A DNA stretch of 64,000 nucleotides from Paracoccus marinus (lineage in GTDB: Bacteria; Pseudomonadota; Alphaproteobacteria; Rhodobacterales; Rhodobacteraceae), in contig NZ_VJYZ01000007.1 of assembly GCF_007018965.1 (NCBI RefSeq), positions 62,001 to 126,000 of the forward strand, in the 5' to 3' direction. Shown in pieces: positions 9,290 through 18,147 of the stretch (position 1 is its first letter; each line of letters begins with the position of its first letter). The notes under the pieces were generated by a model. The model did no database searches and was not told the origin of the DNA. It saw only the letters and a list, made by a program, of their open reading frames with translations. The translations under genes were made by a program, and so were the position numbers.

Positions 9290-9539
9290 AGAACTTTTCC
9301 TCACGCCGGTTCGCCTTTCGCAGGCTGATGACCCGCCTATGCCCATCGCGCCAGGTCCAGACGCAGACATGCAGACGGCGGTCGAGCGGCAGGATCGAGA
9401 CGAAGCGCTCTTCTCCGTACGCGCCGCGGCTGTCGACGACCGTCCGCGCCGCCGACCAATCCAGCGCGCCCGCCGTCGCAAAATCCACGCCGTGTTTGGC
9501 AAGGTTCGCGGCGCGCTTCTCCTCATCCCACTCGAGCAT
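9270..9539 (-). CDS. brnT: BrnT family toxin (ribonuclease)
   Basis: An 89-residue protein with the BrnT layout: N-terminal EWDEEKRAANLAKHGVDF, then DWSAARTVVDSRGAYGEERF, LHVCVWTWRDGHRRVISLRKA and a C-terminal NRREEKFYGQ. BrnT is a RelE-like ribonuclease whose release from BrnA stops translation, for example under oxidative or heat stress in Brucella. It begins 34 bases after the parE stop and overlaps brnA. The usual residues look intact, so the pair is probably functional. Confidence 0.87.
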   Translation of the reverse strand: MLEWDEEKRAANLAKHGVDFATAGALDWSAARTVVDSRGAYGEERFVSILPLDRRLHVCVWTWRDGHRRVISLRKANRREEKFYGQELY

Positions 9540-9573
9540 TTAATATACGCACGTTAATCCCGAAAGCAAGGGC
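9540..9573 (-). promoter_or_regulatory. AT-rich operator/promoter candidate for brnTA
   Basis: The 34 bases between parE and brnT hold an AT-rich patch, unusual for this region. Read on the minus strand it contains TTGCTT, 16 bases, then TATATT, with TTAA copies flanking CGTGCG. TATATT ends only two bases before the ATG, so it is too close to be a normal -10 for this start. It may instead be a BrnA binding site, or transcription may begin upstream inside parE. Confidence 0.3.
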
Positions 9574-11544
9574 TCACACGTCCAGCCCCTCGTCCTCCAC
9601 GAACCGGGCGTTCTCGCTGATGTACTGGAATCGCAGCTCCGGCTTCTTGCCCATCAGCCGCTCCACCAGGTCGCCGGTCTCGCCGCGTTCCTCCTCGTCG
9701 ATAGACACCCGGATCAGCTTGCGCGACGCCGGGTTCATCGTCGTGTCCTTCAGGTCCTTGGCGTCCATCTCCCCCAGGCCCTTGAACCGCTGCACGTCGA
9801 TCTTGCCCTTGCCGCCGAGGCCCTTCGCCAGCCAGACTTCCTTCTCGGCGTCGTCGGCGACGTAGATGCGTTCCGCCCCTTGCGTCAGGCGGTAGAGCGG
9901 CGGGCAGGCGAGGTACAGGTGCCCCTTGTCGATCAGCGGCCGCATCTGGGTGAAGAAGAACGTCATCAGAAGCGAGGCGATATGCGCGCCGTCCACGTCC
10001 GCGTCGGTCATGATGATGACCTTGTCGTAGCGCAGGTCGTCGATGTTGAAGCGCGAGCCAAGGCCCACGCCAAGCGCCTGCGACAGGTCAGCGATTTCCT
10101 GGTTCTGGCTCAGCTTCGACGACGCCGCGCCGAGCACGTTCAGGATCTTGCCGCGGATCGGCATGATCGCCTGCGTGGTCCGCTCGCGTGCGGACTTGGC
10201 GGACCCGCCCGCGCTGTCGCCTTCGACGATGAAAAGCTCCGTCCCTTCGCGCGCGCTGGCCGAGCAGTCCACCAGCTTGCCGGGCAGGCGCAGCTTCTTG
10301 GTCGCCGACTTCCGCGCGGTTTCCTTTTCCTGCCGCCGGCGCAGGCGTTCCTCGGCGCGAAGGACGAGGAAGTCCATGATCGCGCCCGCCGACTTCGCAT
10401 CCGCCGCAAGCCAGTGGTCGAAATGGTCGCGGACCGCGCCCTCAACCAGCCGCGCCGCCTCGGTCGTGGCCAGGCGGTCCTTGGTCTGGCCCACGAACTC
10501 GGGTTCCGAGATGAAGCACGAGACCAGCGCGCAGCCGCCGGTCAGCAGGTCGTCGCGGGTGATGTTCTCGGCCTTGCGGTTCTTCGTCAGCTCGCCGTAG
10601 GCGCGCACGCCCTTGAGGATCGCGGTCCAGAAGCCCGCCTCGTGGGTGCCGCCTTCTGGCGTGGGGACCGTGTTGCAGTAGGACTGGATGAAGCCGTCGC
10701 GCGACGGGGTCCAGTTGATCGCCCAGTCCACCTTGCCGGGCACGCCGAAGCGTTCGCGGAAGCTGACCGATCCGGCGAACGGCCGGTCGGCATAGGTGGA
10801 GGCGCCGTGCAGCTGCTCGCCCAGGTAGTCGGCAAGGCCGCCGGGAAAGTGGAACGTCGCCTCGAGCGGGGTCTCGCCGTCGTCGATCTCGGACTTCCAG
10901 CGGATTTCCACGCCGGAATGCAGATAGGCTTTGGATTTCACCATCCGCATGATGCGGGCAGGCTTCATCCGGTTGTGGCCGAAGATGTCCTCGTCGGCGT
11001 GGAAGGTCGTCGTGGTGCCGCGCCGGTTCGGGGCGAGCCCGACCTTCTCGACGGGCCCAAGCGGGATACCGCGCGAGAAGGACTGCCGGAACAGTTCGCG
11101 GTTGCGCGCGACCTCGACCACCATGCTGTCGGACAGCGCATTCACGACCGACGCGCCGACCCCGTGAAGGCCGCCCGAGGTCTGGTAGGCGCCCTCGGTG
11201 AACTTTCCGCCCGCGTGCAGCGTGCACAGGATCACTTCGAGCGCGGACTTGCCGGGAAACTTCGGGTGCGGGTCGATCGGGATGCCGCGGCCGTTGTCGC
11301 GGATGGTGACGGACTGGTCGGCGCGCAGCTCGACCTCGATCCGGCTGGCGTGGCCCGCCACTGCCTCGTCCATCGAGTTGTCGAGAATTTCCGCGACGAG
11401 ATGGTGCAGCGCCCGCTCGTCGGTGCCGCCGATATACATGCCGGGGCGCTTGCGGACCGGCTCCAGCCCCTCCAGCACCTCGATGGATGCGGCGGAATAG
11501 CTGTCGGTGGCGCGGTCGGCGCCGGAAAGAAGATCGTCGGACAT
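9574..11544 (-). CDS. parE: DNA topoisomerase IV subunit B
   Basis: A 656-residue type IIA topoisomerase ATPase subunit that works with ParC to decatenate daughter chromosomes. GHKL ATPase motifs are present (EILDNSMDEAVAG, DNGRGIPIDPHP, GLHGVGASVVNALS), then the transducer domain, then the TOPRIM domain with EGDSAGGSAK and MTDADVDGAHI. The length and TOPRIM insert fit ParE better than GyrB, which is usually about 800 residues. The ATG at 11542-11544 (MSDDLLSG) was chosen; the frame runs 20 residues further upstream. The toxin-antitoxin pair follows on the same strand. Confidence 0.93.
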   Translation of the reverse strand: MSDDLLSGADRATDSYSAASIEVLEGLEPVRKRPGMYIGGTDERALHHLVAEILDNSMDEAVAGHASRIEVELRADQSVTIRDNGRGIPIDPHPKFPGKSALEVILCTLHAGGKFTEGAYQTSGGLHGVGASVVNALSDSMVVEVARNRELFRQSFSRGIPLGPVEKVGLAPNRRGTTTTFHADEDIFGHNRMKPARIMRMVKSKAYLHSGVEIRWKSEIDDGETPLEATFHFPGGLADYLGEQLHGASTYADRPFAGSVSFRERFGVPGKVDWAINWTPSRDGFIQSYCNTVPTPEGGTHEAGFWTAILKGVRAYGELTKNRKAENITRDDLLTGGCALVSCFISEPEFVGQTKDRLATTEAARLVEGAVRDHFDHWLAADAKSAGAIMDFLVLRAEERLRRRQEKETARKSATKKLRLPGKLVDCSASAREGTELFIVEGDSAGGSAKSARERTTQAIMPIRGKILNVLGAASSKLSQNQEIADLSQALGVGLGSRFNIDDLRYDKVIIMTDADVDGAHIASLLMTFFFTQMRPLIDKGHLYLACPPLYRLTQGAERIYVADDAEKEVWLAKGLGGKGKIDVQRFKGLGEMDAKDLKDTTMNPASRKLIRVSIDEEERGETGDLVERLMGKKPELRFQYISENARFVEDEGLDV

Positions 11545-11625
11545 GGGGATTTTTCTGTTCCGGTAAGGTAGGTGCTTATTCCACGCGAGTTCGACTTCGC
11601 GCAAGCCGAACCCCGCCGGCGCCCC

Positions 11626-11655
11626 GACTGCCCGTGCCAGGACTGCCCGTGCCTG
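11626..11655. repeat. 15-base direct repeat, two copies
   Basis: GACTGCCCGTGCCAG at 11626-11640 is followed directly by a copy differing at one base. It lies in the gap between parE and the acyltransferase, which are divergent. I see no clear role; a simple duplication is likely. Confidence 0.5.
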
Positions 11656-11722
11656 ACGCGGCGCTTGGCAGAAGCCCCGCCGGCGGATTATGGATCGGCA
11701 GCAGCAAGCAGGGCGGGCCCGG

Positions 11723-12817
11723 ATGGACCAGAACTATCGTGCCTATATCGGCCGGTCGCATTTCGGCGACCTCGACGGGCTGCGCTTTCTCTGCATCGCG
11801 CTGGTCCTGTGGCACCACGGCAACCCGATGCTGAACCGCGGCCCGCAGATCTTCGAGCGCGGCTTCATGGGCGTCGATTTCTTCTTCGTCCTCAGCGGCT
11901 TTCTGATCACCACGCTGCTTCTGCGCGAGACACGGCGCCACGGCAGCTTTTCGTTGCTCGATTTCTACCGCCGCCGGATCCTCAGGATCCTGCCGCCGTT
12001 CTACCTGCTGGTGACGGTGGTGAGCCTTTACTACGTCGTCATCAAGGGCCAGTCCGAGCTCGCGCGGCTGGTGCCCTATTACTACCTGTTCCTGTCGAAC
12101 TTCCTGACCGAGGACATATCGGTTCTGGGCATCACCTGGTCACTGTCGGTCGAGGAACAGTATTACGCGGTCTGGCCATTGCTGCTGGCGCTGCTGCCAC
12201 GCCGGGCGATCGTGCCGGTGCTGGTGATGCTGATCGCGGTCAACGTGCTGGTGGGGGCGGGCGTGATCGACGTGGATGCGATCCCCGCCGGGCCGCTGCT
12301 GATCCGGCTGCCAACGGCGACCTACGCGCCGATCCTGATGGGGTCGCTGGCCGCGTGGCTTCTGGACCGGGCGGGCGGCTACGCCGTGTTTCACCGCCTG
12401 ACGGGATGGACGGGGGCGCCCGTGGTGTTCCTCGGGCTGGTGCTGGTCCTGTTCCAGATGACCCCGCGCGACGTGAACGGCTGGCCCAACCTCGCGATCC
12501 ACGGCGCCATGACGCTGGCGCTGGTGTCGCTGGTGATCGGGCCCGCGAACGTGCTGTCGCCGCTGCTGCGCTGGGGCCCGGTCGCGCGGTTCGGGCAGGT
12601 GAGCTACGGGATCTACCTTTACCACCTGATCGCGCTGCATGTCGGGCACGCGGTGCTGGGCCGGATCGGGATCGACGATCCGTGGCTGGCGCTGCCGGTC
12701 TATTCGCTGCTGTCGTGGGGGATGGCCGAGGTCAGCTTCCGCTACTACGAAAGCCGCTTTCTCGCGCTGCGCCGCAAACCGCCCGAGGCTGTGCCGGCGC
12801 TCGTCCCGCGGGGCTGA
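11723..12817 (+). CDS. Acyltransferase family 3 membrane protein (OafA/YrhL-like)
   Basis: A 364-residue integral membrane acyltransferase with about ten hydrophobic segments. Family motifs include the N-terminal DLDGLRFLCIALVLWHH with the catalytic-type His, RGFMGVDFFFVLSGFLI, the YRRRILRILPPFY basic motif, and TWSLSVEEQYYAVWP. Such enzymes O-acetylate cell-surface sugars such as O-antigen, exopolysaccharide or Nod factors. The ATG at 11723 has GGGCGGG upstream; an ATG at 11690 would add 11 residues. It stands alone between divergent parE and a convergent GST gene, so its substrate is unknown. Confidence 0.85.
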   Translation: MDQNYRAYIGRSHFGDLDGLRFLCIALVLWHHGNPMLNRGPQIFERGFMGVDFFFVLSGFLITTLLLRETRRHGSFSLLDFYRRRILRILPPFYLLVTVVSLYYVVIKGQSELARLVPYYYLFLSNFLTEDISVLGITWSLSVEEQYYAVWPLLLALLPRRAIVPVLVMLIAVNVLVGAGVIDVDAIPAGPLLIRLPTATYAPILMGSLAAWLLDRAGGYAVFHRLTGWTGAPVVFLGLVLVLFQMTPRDVNGWPNLAIHGAMTLALVSLVIGPANVLSPLLRWGPVARFGQVSYGIYLYHLIALHVGHAVLGRIGIDDPWLALPVYSLLSWGMAEVSFRYYESRFLALRRKPPEAVPALVPRG

Positions 12818-12833
12818 AACGCCCGCAGCGTCC

Positions 12834-13496
12834 TCAGGCTGGCTCGGCCAGCCGCGCCTCGATCATCTTCTTGAAGGCGGGGCGGTTCTGGCAGGCCTTC
12901 ATCCAGGCCTCGACCGCCGGGAACTGGGACATCAGCGGCGCGTAGTCCTGCGCGTAGCGCGCGACCTCGGCCATGTTCAGGTCCGCCACCGTGAAGCGGT
13001 CGCCGACGATGTGGCGGCGGCGCGACAGGTGCTTTTCGAGAACCGCCATGGGCCGCACCAGCCGCTCGCCGGCCGCCGCGACCAGCGCCGCGTCCTCGCC
13101 CGACTGGGCCTGTCCGCGCGCGTGCAGGAACAGCAGCGTCAGCGCGTCGGGTTCGACCGAGGTCGCGGCGAAGAACGACCACTGGGTCATCTTCGCGTCC
13201 TCGGCGTCGTCTGCGGGACCCAGGCCGCCGCGATCGTGCTTGCGCGCGAGATGGAGCGTGCAGGCCAGCGATTCCGTCAGCACCAACCCGTCATCCTCGA
13301 TCACAGGGATCGCACCTGCGGGCGACAGCTTCAGGAACTCGGGCGAGCGGGTGTTGAGCGGCGCGTCGGCGGCGTCGGCATCTGCAAGCCGATAAGCCTG
13401 AATCACGGGGATCTGCAGGAATGGCACGTCGAGCTCGAAGCACAGCCAGATGATACGCGAGGCGCGCGACCGGGTGACGCCGTGAATGGTCAGCAT
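12834..13496 (-). CDS. Glutathione S-transferase family protein
   Basis: A 220-residue GST. The thioredoxin-like N-terminal domain begins MLTIHGVTRSRASRIIWLC and contains the glutathione-contact region PAGAIPVIEDDGLVLTES. The all-helical C-terminal domain includes VGDRFTVADLNMAEVARY, the conserved N-capping motif. It transfers glutathione to electrophiles or acts in related thiol chemistry. It is convergent with the acyltransferase gene (16-base gap). A second, unrelated GST lies 1.3 kb away. Confidence 0.88.
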   Translation of the reverse strand: MLTIHGVTRSRASRIIWLCFELDVPFLQIPVIQAYRLADADAADAPLNTRSPEFLKLSPAGAIPVIEDDGLVLTESLACTLHLARKHDRGGLGPADDAEDAKMTQWSFFAATSVEPDALTLLFLHARGQAQSGEDAALVAAAGERLVRPMAVLEKHLSRRRHIVGDRFTVADLNMAEVARYAQDYAPLMSQFPAVEAWMKACQNRPAFKKMIEARLAEPA

Positions 13497-13590
13497 GAAG
13501 GGCTCTCCTCGAGGGTCGCGGGCACCGTAGGGGCGGCCGGGCCGTGGGGGAAGGGGCTTCGTGCGGGTGACGGCACGGCGGCGGGCGGGC

Positions 13591-14040
13591 CTACTTGAAG
13601 GGCGCCATCCCGGCGCGGGCGAGTTCGTCCGCGCGCTCGTTCTCGGCGTGGCCCGCGTGTCCCTTGATCCAGGCCCAGGTCACGTCGTGGCGTGCCTGCG
13701 CGGCGTCGAGCCGCTGCCACAGGTCCACGTTCTTGACCGGCTTGCGGTCGGCGGTTTTCCAGCCGTTCCGCTTCCAGCCGTGAATCCAGCCGGTGACGCC
13801 GTTCTTCACATAGGCGCTGTCGGTGGTGATGGTGATCGCGGTGTCGCGGCTCAGCGTTTCCAGCGCCGCGATGGCGGCCATCAGCTCCATCCGGTTGTTG
13901 GTGGTCAGCTTCTCGCCGCCCTGCAACTCGCGTTCCTTGAGGATCGCCGTTCCGTCCATGGCGCGCATGAGAACGCCCCATCCGCCGGGGCCGGGATTGC
14001 CGCTGCACGCGCCGTCGGTCCAGGCGAAAAGTCGGGTCAT
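13591..14040 (-). CDS. rnhA: Ribonuclease HI
   Basis: A 149-residue RNase HI that cuts the RNA of RNA-DNA hybrids. All four catalytic carboxylates are present: Asp in [15 protein letters not shown], Glu in NNRMELMAA, Asp in [10 protein letters not shown], and Asp in NERADELAR. The catalytic His loop (GHAGHAENE) and the basic handle ([13 protein letters not shown]) also match. The ATG at 14038-14040 gives the usual length; the longer frame adds 65 residues without features. Confidence 0.96.
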   Translation of the reverse strand: MTRLFAWTDGACSGNPGPGGWGVLMRAMDGTAILKERELQGGEKLTTNNRMELMAAIAALETLSRDTAITITTDSAYVKNGVTGWIHGWKRNGWKTADRKPVKNVDLWQRLDAAQARHDVTWAWIKGHAGHAENERADELARAGMAPFK

Positions 14041-14101
14041 GGGGTCATCCTTCCGGCGCGGTCTTACCCGCCCCGCAAGACCGGGCGCAAGCCGGTGGCG
14101 G

Positions 14102-14704
14102 TCAAGCCCGCGCCAGCGCGAGCTTGAGCCCCAGCGCCGCGAAGGACGCGGCGAAAGCCCGGCGCATCCACGCCATCGCGGTTTCGGACGCGAGCAGCGC
14201 GTTGCGCCCGCCGGCAGCGACGAAGGCATAGCCAAGGAAGGTGACGAAGGTCACGACCGAGAAGCCGAACCCCAGCTCCATCAGCGCCCGTGTGCCCGCG
14301 CCGGGTTCGAGGAACTGGGGCAGGAACGCCACGAAAAAGAGCGGCAGCTTGGGGTTCAGCAGGTTCAGCAGCGCGCCCCGCCAGACGATCCGCCGCGCGG
14401 ATTGCGGCGCGGCCGGTCCGACCGACAACCCGCCCCGGTCGTTCAGCACCGCCCACGCCATCCAGAGAAGGTAAAGGACGCCGGCGAACTTGATGGCCTG
14501 GAACAGCACGGCGCTTGTGTGCAGCACCGCCGCCAGTCCGGCCATCGCCACGATCAGGTGGACGACCGACGCCACCGTGCAGCCGATGGCCGCCCAGAAC
14601 CCTGCGCGCAGTCCCCCGCCCAGGGTCGATGACAGAGTGAATACCACGCCGATCCCCGGCGACACGCAAACGATGAAGGCGGTCAGAAGATAGTCCCAGG
14701 TCAT
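14102..14704 (-). CDS. LysE/RhtB family exporter
   Basis: A 200-residue membrane protein with about six helices. It starts [20 protein letters not shown], close to the LysE/RhtB entry motif, and has [18 protein letters not shown], the family's most conserved segment. Members export amino acids such as lysine, threonine or homoserine, or related small molecules. It precedes rnhA by 61 bases on the same strand. The substrate cannot be assigned. Confidence 0.88.
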   Translation of the reverse strand: MTWDYLLTAFIVCVSPGIGVVFTLSSTLGGGLRAGFWAAIGCTVASVVHLIVAMAGLAAVLHTSAVLFQAIKFAGVLYLLWMAWAVLNDRGGLSVGPAAPQSARRIVWRGALLNLLNPKLPLFFVAFLPQFLEPGAGTRALMELGFGFSVVTFVTFLGYAFVAAGGRNALLASETAMAWMRRAFAASFAALGLKLALARA

Positions 14705-14747
14705 GCGCGCAACCTCCCCGTCGCGATGTCGGGGGCGGCGCGCGCCG

Positions 14748-15347
14748 TCAGAGCGCGCGATACCCCGGCAGCGCCGCCACCCGCGCGATCCAGGCGCCGA
14801 TGCCGGGAAAGCGCGTCATGTCGAAGCCACCGCGATCCTGCGCCGTGTGGGTGTATCCGTAAAGCGAAACATCGGCGAGGCTGGGCGCGTCGCCCACCAG
14901 CCAGTCGTCCGCGGACAGCCGATCCTCCATCACCTGCAGATGGGCGTGGCCGCGGTCGAGCAGGTCGGCCATCCGTTCGGGCGTGGCGAGATGGCGGCGC
15001 GAAGGATAGTGGTTCAGCGCGCCCCGCACCGCGACCGTTCCTTCGTGCTGGTTCTGTTCCCAGAACAGCCACGCCAACACCTGCGCGCGGGTGAACGAGT
15101 CGGCGGGCAGGAAGGCGGAGCCTTCGCCCAGCCAGCACAGGATCGCGTTCGATTCGGGTAGCAGCCGGCCGTCGTCCAGTTCAAGCACCGGGGCCTTGCC
15201 GAAAGGCAGCCGGGCGTCTGCCCTGGCACGCGCCAGTTCGGGCGACGCGTCCTCCACGTCCACGATCTCGCAGTCGCGGCCAAGAAGCGACAGCAGCAGC
15301 CGGACCTTGTAGCTGTTGCCCGACGACGGCATGGACCACAGCCTCAT
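14748..15347 (-). CDS. Glutathione S-transferase family protein
   Basis: A 199-residue GST with the thioredoxin-like domain starting MRLWSMPSSGNSYKVRLLL and the glutathione-binding FGKAPVLELDDGRLLPESNAI. The Ser-Gly-Asn-Ser-Tyr-Lys string is like bacterial GSTs of the Ure2p/YfcG group. The helical domain has VGDAPSLADVSLYGYTH. The ATG at 15345-15347 has GAGGGG eight bases upstream, across the ispH stop. It follows ispH by 12 bases, so the two are probably co-transcribed. Confidence 0.88.
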   Translation of the reverse strand: MRLWSMPSSGNSYKVRLLLSLLGRDCEIVDVEDASPELARARADARLPFGKAPVLELDDGRLLPESNAILCWLGEGSAFLPADSFTRAQVLAWLFWEQNQHEGTVAVRGALNHYPSRRHLATPERMADLLDRGHAHLQVMEDRLSADDWLVGDAPSLADVSLYGYTHTAQDRGGFDMTRFPGIGAWIARVAALPGYRAL

Positions 15348-15359
15348 CGCAAGCACCCC

Positions 15360-16307
15360 TCAGGCCCGCAGCACGCGGGGAACCTTGAACTCCACCCGCT
15401 CCTGCGCGGTTTCGACGATCTCGACCGACACGTCGTAGCGGGCGCGGACGGCGTCGATCACCTCGTTGACCAGCACCTCGGGGGCGCTGGCGCCCGCGGT
15501 GACGCCGAGCGAGCGGATCCCTTCGAGCGCGCGCCAGTCGATGTCGGCCGCCTCGCGCACCAGCTGCGCATAAGCGCAACCGGCGGTGCGGCCAACCTCG
15601 ACCAGGCGGCGCGAGTTGGAGCTGTTGGGCGCGCCCACCACCAGCAAGGCGTCGATCCGGGGCGCGATCGCCTTGACGGCCGCCTGACGGTTCGTGGTGG
15701 CGTAGCAGATGTCGTCCTTGGCCGGACCGACGATGGCCGGGAACCGCGCCCTCAGCGCGTCCACGATGTCGGCGGTGTCGTCCACCGACAAGGTGGTCTG
15801 GGTGATCCACGCCAGCCGGTCGGGATCGCGGGGCGCGACGTGGGCCACGTCCTCGACCGTCTCGACCAGGATCACCTCGCCCTGCGGCAGCTGGCCCATG
15901 GTGCCCAGCACCTCGGGGTGGCCGCGATGGCCGACCATGATCATCTGCAGCCCGTCCTGGTGGTGACGCTCGGCCTCGACATGGACCTTGCTCACCAGCG
16001 GGCAGGTGGCGTCCACATAGATCATCTGCCGCCGCTCGGCCTCGGCCGGGACGGCCTTGGGCACGCCGTGGGCGGAAAAGATCACCGGCCGGTCGGTCGG
16101 GCATTCGTCAAGTTCCTCGACGAACACCGCGCCCTTGGCGCGCAGGCCGTCGACGACGAACCTGTTGTGCACGATCTCGTGACGGACAAAGACGGGCGCG
16201 CCCCATTTCTCGATCGCCATCTCGACGATCTTCACGGCGCGGTCCACGCCCGCGCAGAAGCCGCGCGGCGCGGCGAGATAGACGGAAAGGGGAGGTTTCG
16301 CGGTCAT
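15360..16307 (-). CDS. ispH: 4-hydroxy-3-methylbut-2-enyl diphosphate reductase
   Basis: A 315-residue iron-sulfur enzyme for the last step of the MEP isoprenoid pathway, making IPP and DMAPP from HMBPP. The three cluster cysteines are in [22 protein letters not shown] and [11 protein letters not shown], with a further Cys in [11 protein letters not shown]. The catalytic Glu sits in the TTNRQ neighbourhood as expected for IspH, and HEIVHN and HGVPKAV contribute the substrate histidines. The start at 16305-16307 ([18 protein letters not shown]) gives the family length. Confidence 0.96.
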   Translation of the reverse strand: MTAKPPLSVYLAAPRGFCAGVDRAVKIVEMAIEKWGAPVFVRHEIVHNRFVVDGLRAKGAVFVEELDECPTDRPVIFSAHGVPKAVPAEAERRQMIYVDATCPLVSKVHVEAERHHQDGLQMIMVGHRGHPEVLGTMGQLPQGEVILVETVEDVAHVAPRDPDRLAWITQTTLSVDDTADIVDALRARFPAIVGPAKDDICYATTNRQAAVKAIAPRIDALLVVGAPNSSNSRRLVEVGRTAGCAYAQLVREAADIDWRALEGIRSLGVTAGASAPEVLVNEVIDAVRARYDVSVEIVETAQERVEFKVPRVLRA

Positions 16308-16443
16308 CGCAAAAGACGTATCGCCTTGGCGGCGCGCCGTCCAGCATGCCCGCGCATCTGCGGGCCGCGCCATCCCGCCCGGGCGGGTGGCGGACCGCAG
16401 CCGGGCAGGGGACCGCCCGGCCGCAGATCGCAGGGCCGGCGGC

Positions 16444-17010
16444 TCAGCCGTCCGTGTCGGCGCTGCTCGGCTCGCGCCCTTCGCGCGGCGGGCGGCCGAT
16501 GACCTCGCGCAGCGCGTCCAGCTCGATGAAGTTGTCGGCCTGCCGGCGCAGTTCGTCCGCGATCATGGGCGGCTGGCTGCGCATCGTGGACACGACCGAC
16601 ACCCGCACCGCCTGGCGTTGCAAAGCCTCGACCAGCGGGCGGAAGTCGCCGTCGCCCGAGAACAGGACCGCGTGATCCAGCCGCGGCGCAAGCTCCATCG
16701 CGTTGACGGTCAGGTCGATGTCCATGTTGCCCTTGATCTTGCGCCTGCCAAGGGGGTCGGTGAACTCCTTCGCCGGTTTCGTCACCAGCGTGAAGCCGTT
16801 GTAGTTCAGCCAGTCGATCAGCGGGCGGATCGGGGAATACTCCTCGTTGTCCAGCAGAGCGGTGTAGTAGTAGGCGCGGATCAGCTTGCCCCGACGCTCG
16901 AATTCCTGGCGCAACAGCTTGTAGTCGATGTCGAACCCGAGCGCCTTTGCAGCCGCGTGCAGGTTGGAGCCGTCGATGAACAGCGCCAGCCTGTCGTCCT
17001 TGTAGAACAT
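16444..17010 (-). CDS. NYN domain protein (LabA/DUF88-like)
   Basis: A 188-residue protein with an NYN (PIN-like) nuclease-type domain. Acidic residues lie at the expected sites: [15 protein letters not shown] near the start, [16 protein letters not shown] in the middle, and [16 protein letters not shown]. These form a putative metal site for RNA cleavage; LabA-type relatives act in gene regulation. The ATG at 17008-17010 ([11 protein letters not shown]) is the usual start. It is divergent from folK with only 28 bases between starts, so both promoters must overlap or lie inside a gene. Confidence 0.88.
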   Translation of the reverse strand: MFYKDDRLALFIDGSNLHAAAKALGFDIDYKLLRQEFERRGKLIRAYYYTALLDNEEYSPIRPLIDWLNYNGFTLVTKPAKEFTDPLGRRKIKGNMDIDLTVNAMELAPRLDHAVLFSGDGDFRPLVEALQRQAVRVSVVSTMRSQPPMIADELRRQADNFIELDALREVIGRPPREGREPSSADTDG

Positions 17011-17038
17011 TGGTGAAAACCCTTGAGCGGAAAGTGGA

Positions 17039-17638
17039 ATGGCGTCGAGTTGTGGGAAGCTAGCCGTGATCGCCCTTGGTGCAAACCTGACCAGTTCGGC
17101 AGGTCCGCCGGAGGCCACGTTGCGTGCCGCGCTGTCAGTAATTGCTGGCGAAAACGCGGCTGAGGGCGCCCGCCCGGTCCGTATCGCCGCGGTCAGCCGG
17201 TTCTGGCGCACCCCGGCCTTTCCGCGGGGCAGCGGGCCGGACTATGTCAACGCCTGCGCGGCGCTTGCCACGACGCTGGACGCGCCCGCGCTGCTGGCGC
17301 TGCTGCACCGGGTGGAAGCGGCGATGGGTCGCACCCGCGACGGCGGCCGCTGGGCCGCGCGGGGGATCGACCTCGACCTGCTGGCGATGGGGGCCGAGGT
17401 GCGACCGGATGCCGCGGGGCAGGCGCGCTGGCGCACCCTTCCGCCCGACCGGCAGCGGGTCGAGACGCCGGGCGAACTGATCCTGCCGCACCCCCGGCTG
17501 CAGGACCGCGCCTTCGTACTGGCGCCGCTGGCCGACATCGCACCACGCTGGCGCCATCCGCTGACGGGCGCGCGGGTGCAGGAAATGCTGGAGGCCCTGC
17601 CGCCCGGCGCGCTGGCCGAGGTGGCGCCATTCGCTTGA
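17039..17638 (+). CDS. folK: 2-amino-4-hydroxy-6-hydroxymethyldihydropteridine diphosphokinase
   Basis: A 199-residue HPPK, which transfers pyrophosphate from ATP to hydroxymethyl-dihydropterin in folate synthesis. Motifs: VIALGANL near the N-terminus, FWRTPAFP, DYVNACAAL, the ATP/pterin loop GRTRDGGRWAARGIDLDLL, and LPHPRLQDRAFVLAPL. It is a little longer than the E. coli enzyme (about 160 residues) owing to a longer N-terminus and an insert around residues 125-140. GGAAAGTGG precedes the ATG. rpoZ follows after 65 bases. Confidence 0.93.
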   Translation: MASSCGKLAVIALGANLTSSAGPPEATLRAALSVIAGENAAEGARPVRIAAVSRFWRTPAFPRGSGPDYVNACAALATTLDAPALLALLHRVEAAMGRTRDGGRWAARGIDLDLLAMGAEVRPDAAGQARWRTLPPDRQRVETPGELILPHPRLQDRAFVLAPLADIAPRWRHPLTGARVQEMLEALPPGALAEVAPFA

Positions 17639-17664
17639 CTTCGGGTCAGCTTATGGTCACCTAT
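17635..17664 (+). promoter_or_regulatory. Promoter candidate for rpoZ
   Basis: TTGACT at 17635-17640, then 18 bases, then ACCTAT at 17659-17664. The -35 overlaps the folK stop. Distance to the rpoZ ATG (17704) leaves a short leader with an AAAGGTGA ribosome-binding site. Confidence 0.4.
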
Positions 17665-17703
17665 GCCACTTCGCCACAAACGATTCGCAGCGAAAGGTGA
17701 CTC

Positions 17704-18060
17704 ATGGCCCGCGTGACCGTCGAAGATTGCGTCGACAAGGTTCCGAACCGGTTCGACCTGGTGATGCTGGCGGCCCACCGCTCGCGCGAGATCGCTTCGG
17801 GCAGCACCATCACCATCGACCGCGACAACGACAAGAACCCCGTCGTCGCCCTGCGCGAGATCGCGGACGAAACGCAGCCGGTCGATGACCTGCGCGAACG
17901 GATGATCGAATCCACCCAGACCCAGATCGAGGTGGACGAGCCCGAGGATGACGCCATGGCCCTGCTGCTGGGCGCCGAGGTCGATCGCCCGCGCCCCGTG
18001 AGCGAGGAAAACGAGGAACGCGTCCTTCGCATGATGCTGGAAGCGAACGAGCGCGGCTGA
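17704..18060 (+). CDS. rpoZ: RNA polymerase omega subunit
   Basis: A 118-residue omega subunit that helps assemble and stabilise the beta' subunit and takes part in ppGpp binding. It has the usual [30 protein letters not shown] start and the alphaproteobacterial [19 protein letters not shown] segment. The C-terminal half is acidic (DEPEDDA). It precedes spoT/rsh by 87 bases, a conserved arrangement that pairs a ppGpp target with the ppGpp enzyme. Confidence 0.95.
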   Translation: MARVTVEDCVDKVPNRFDLVMLAAHRSREIASGSTITIDRDNDKNPVVALREIADETQPVDDLRERMIESTQTQIEVDEPEDDAMALLLGAEVDRPRPVSEENEERVLRMMLEANERG

Positions 18061-18147
18061 CGCTGCGCGGTTCCACCCGGGGGCGAGGGGCACAGAAACA
18101 GGAAGGCGCGGGAACTGGGCGAGGAAAAACCGGCGGTCGCAAGGGCC

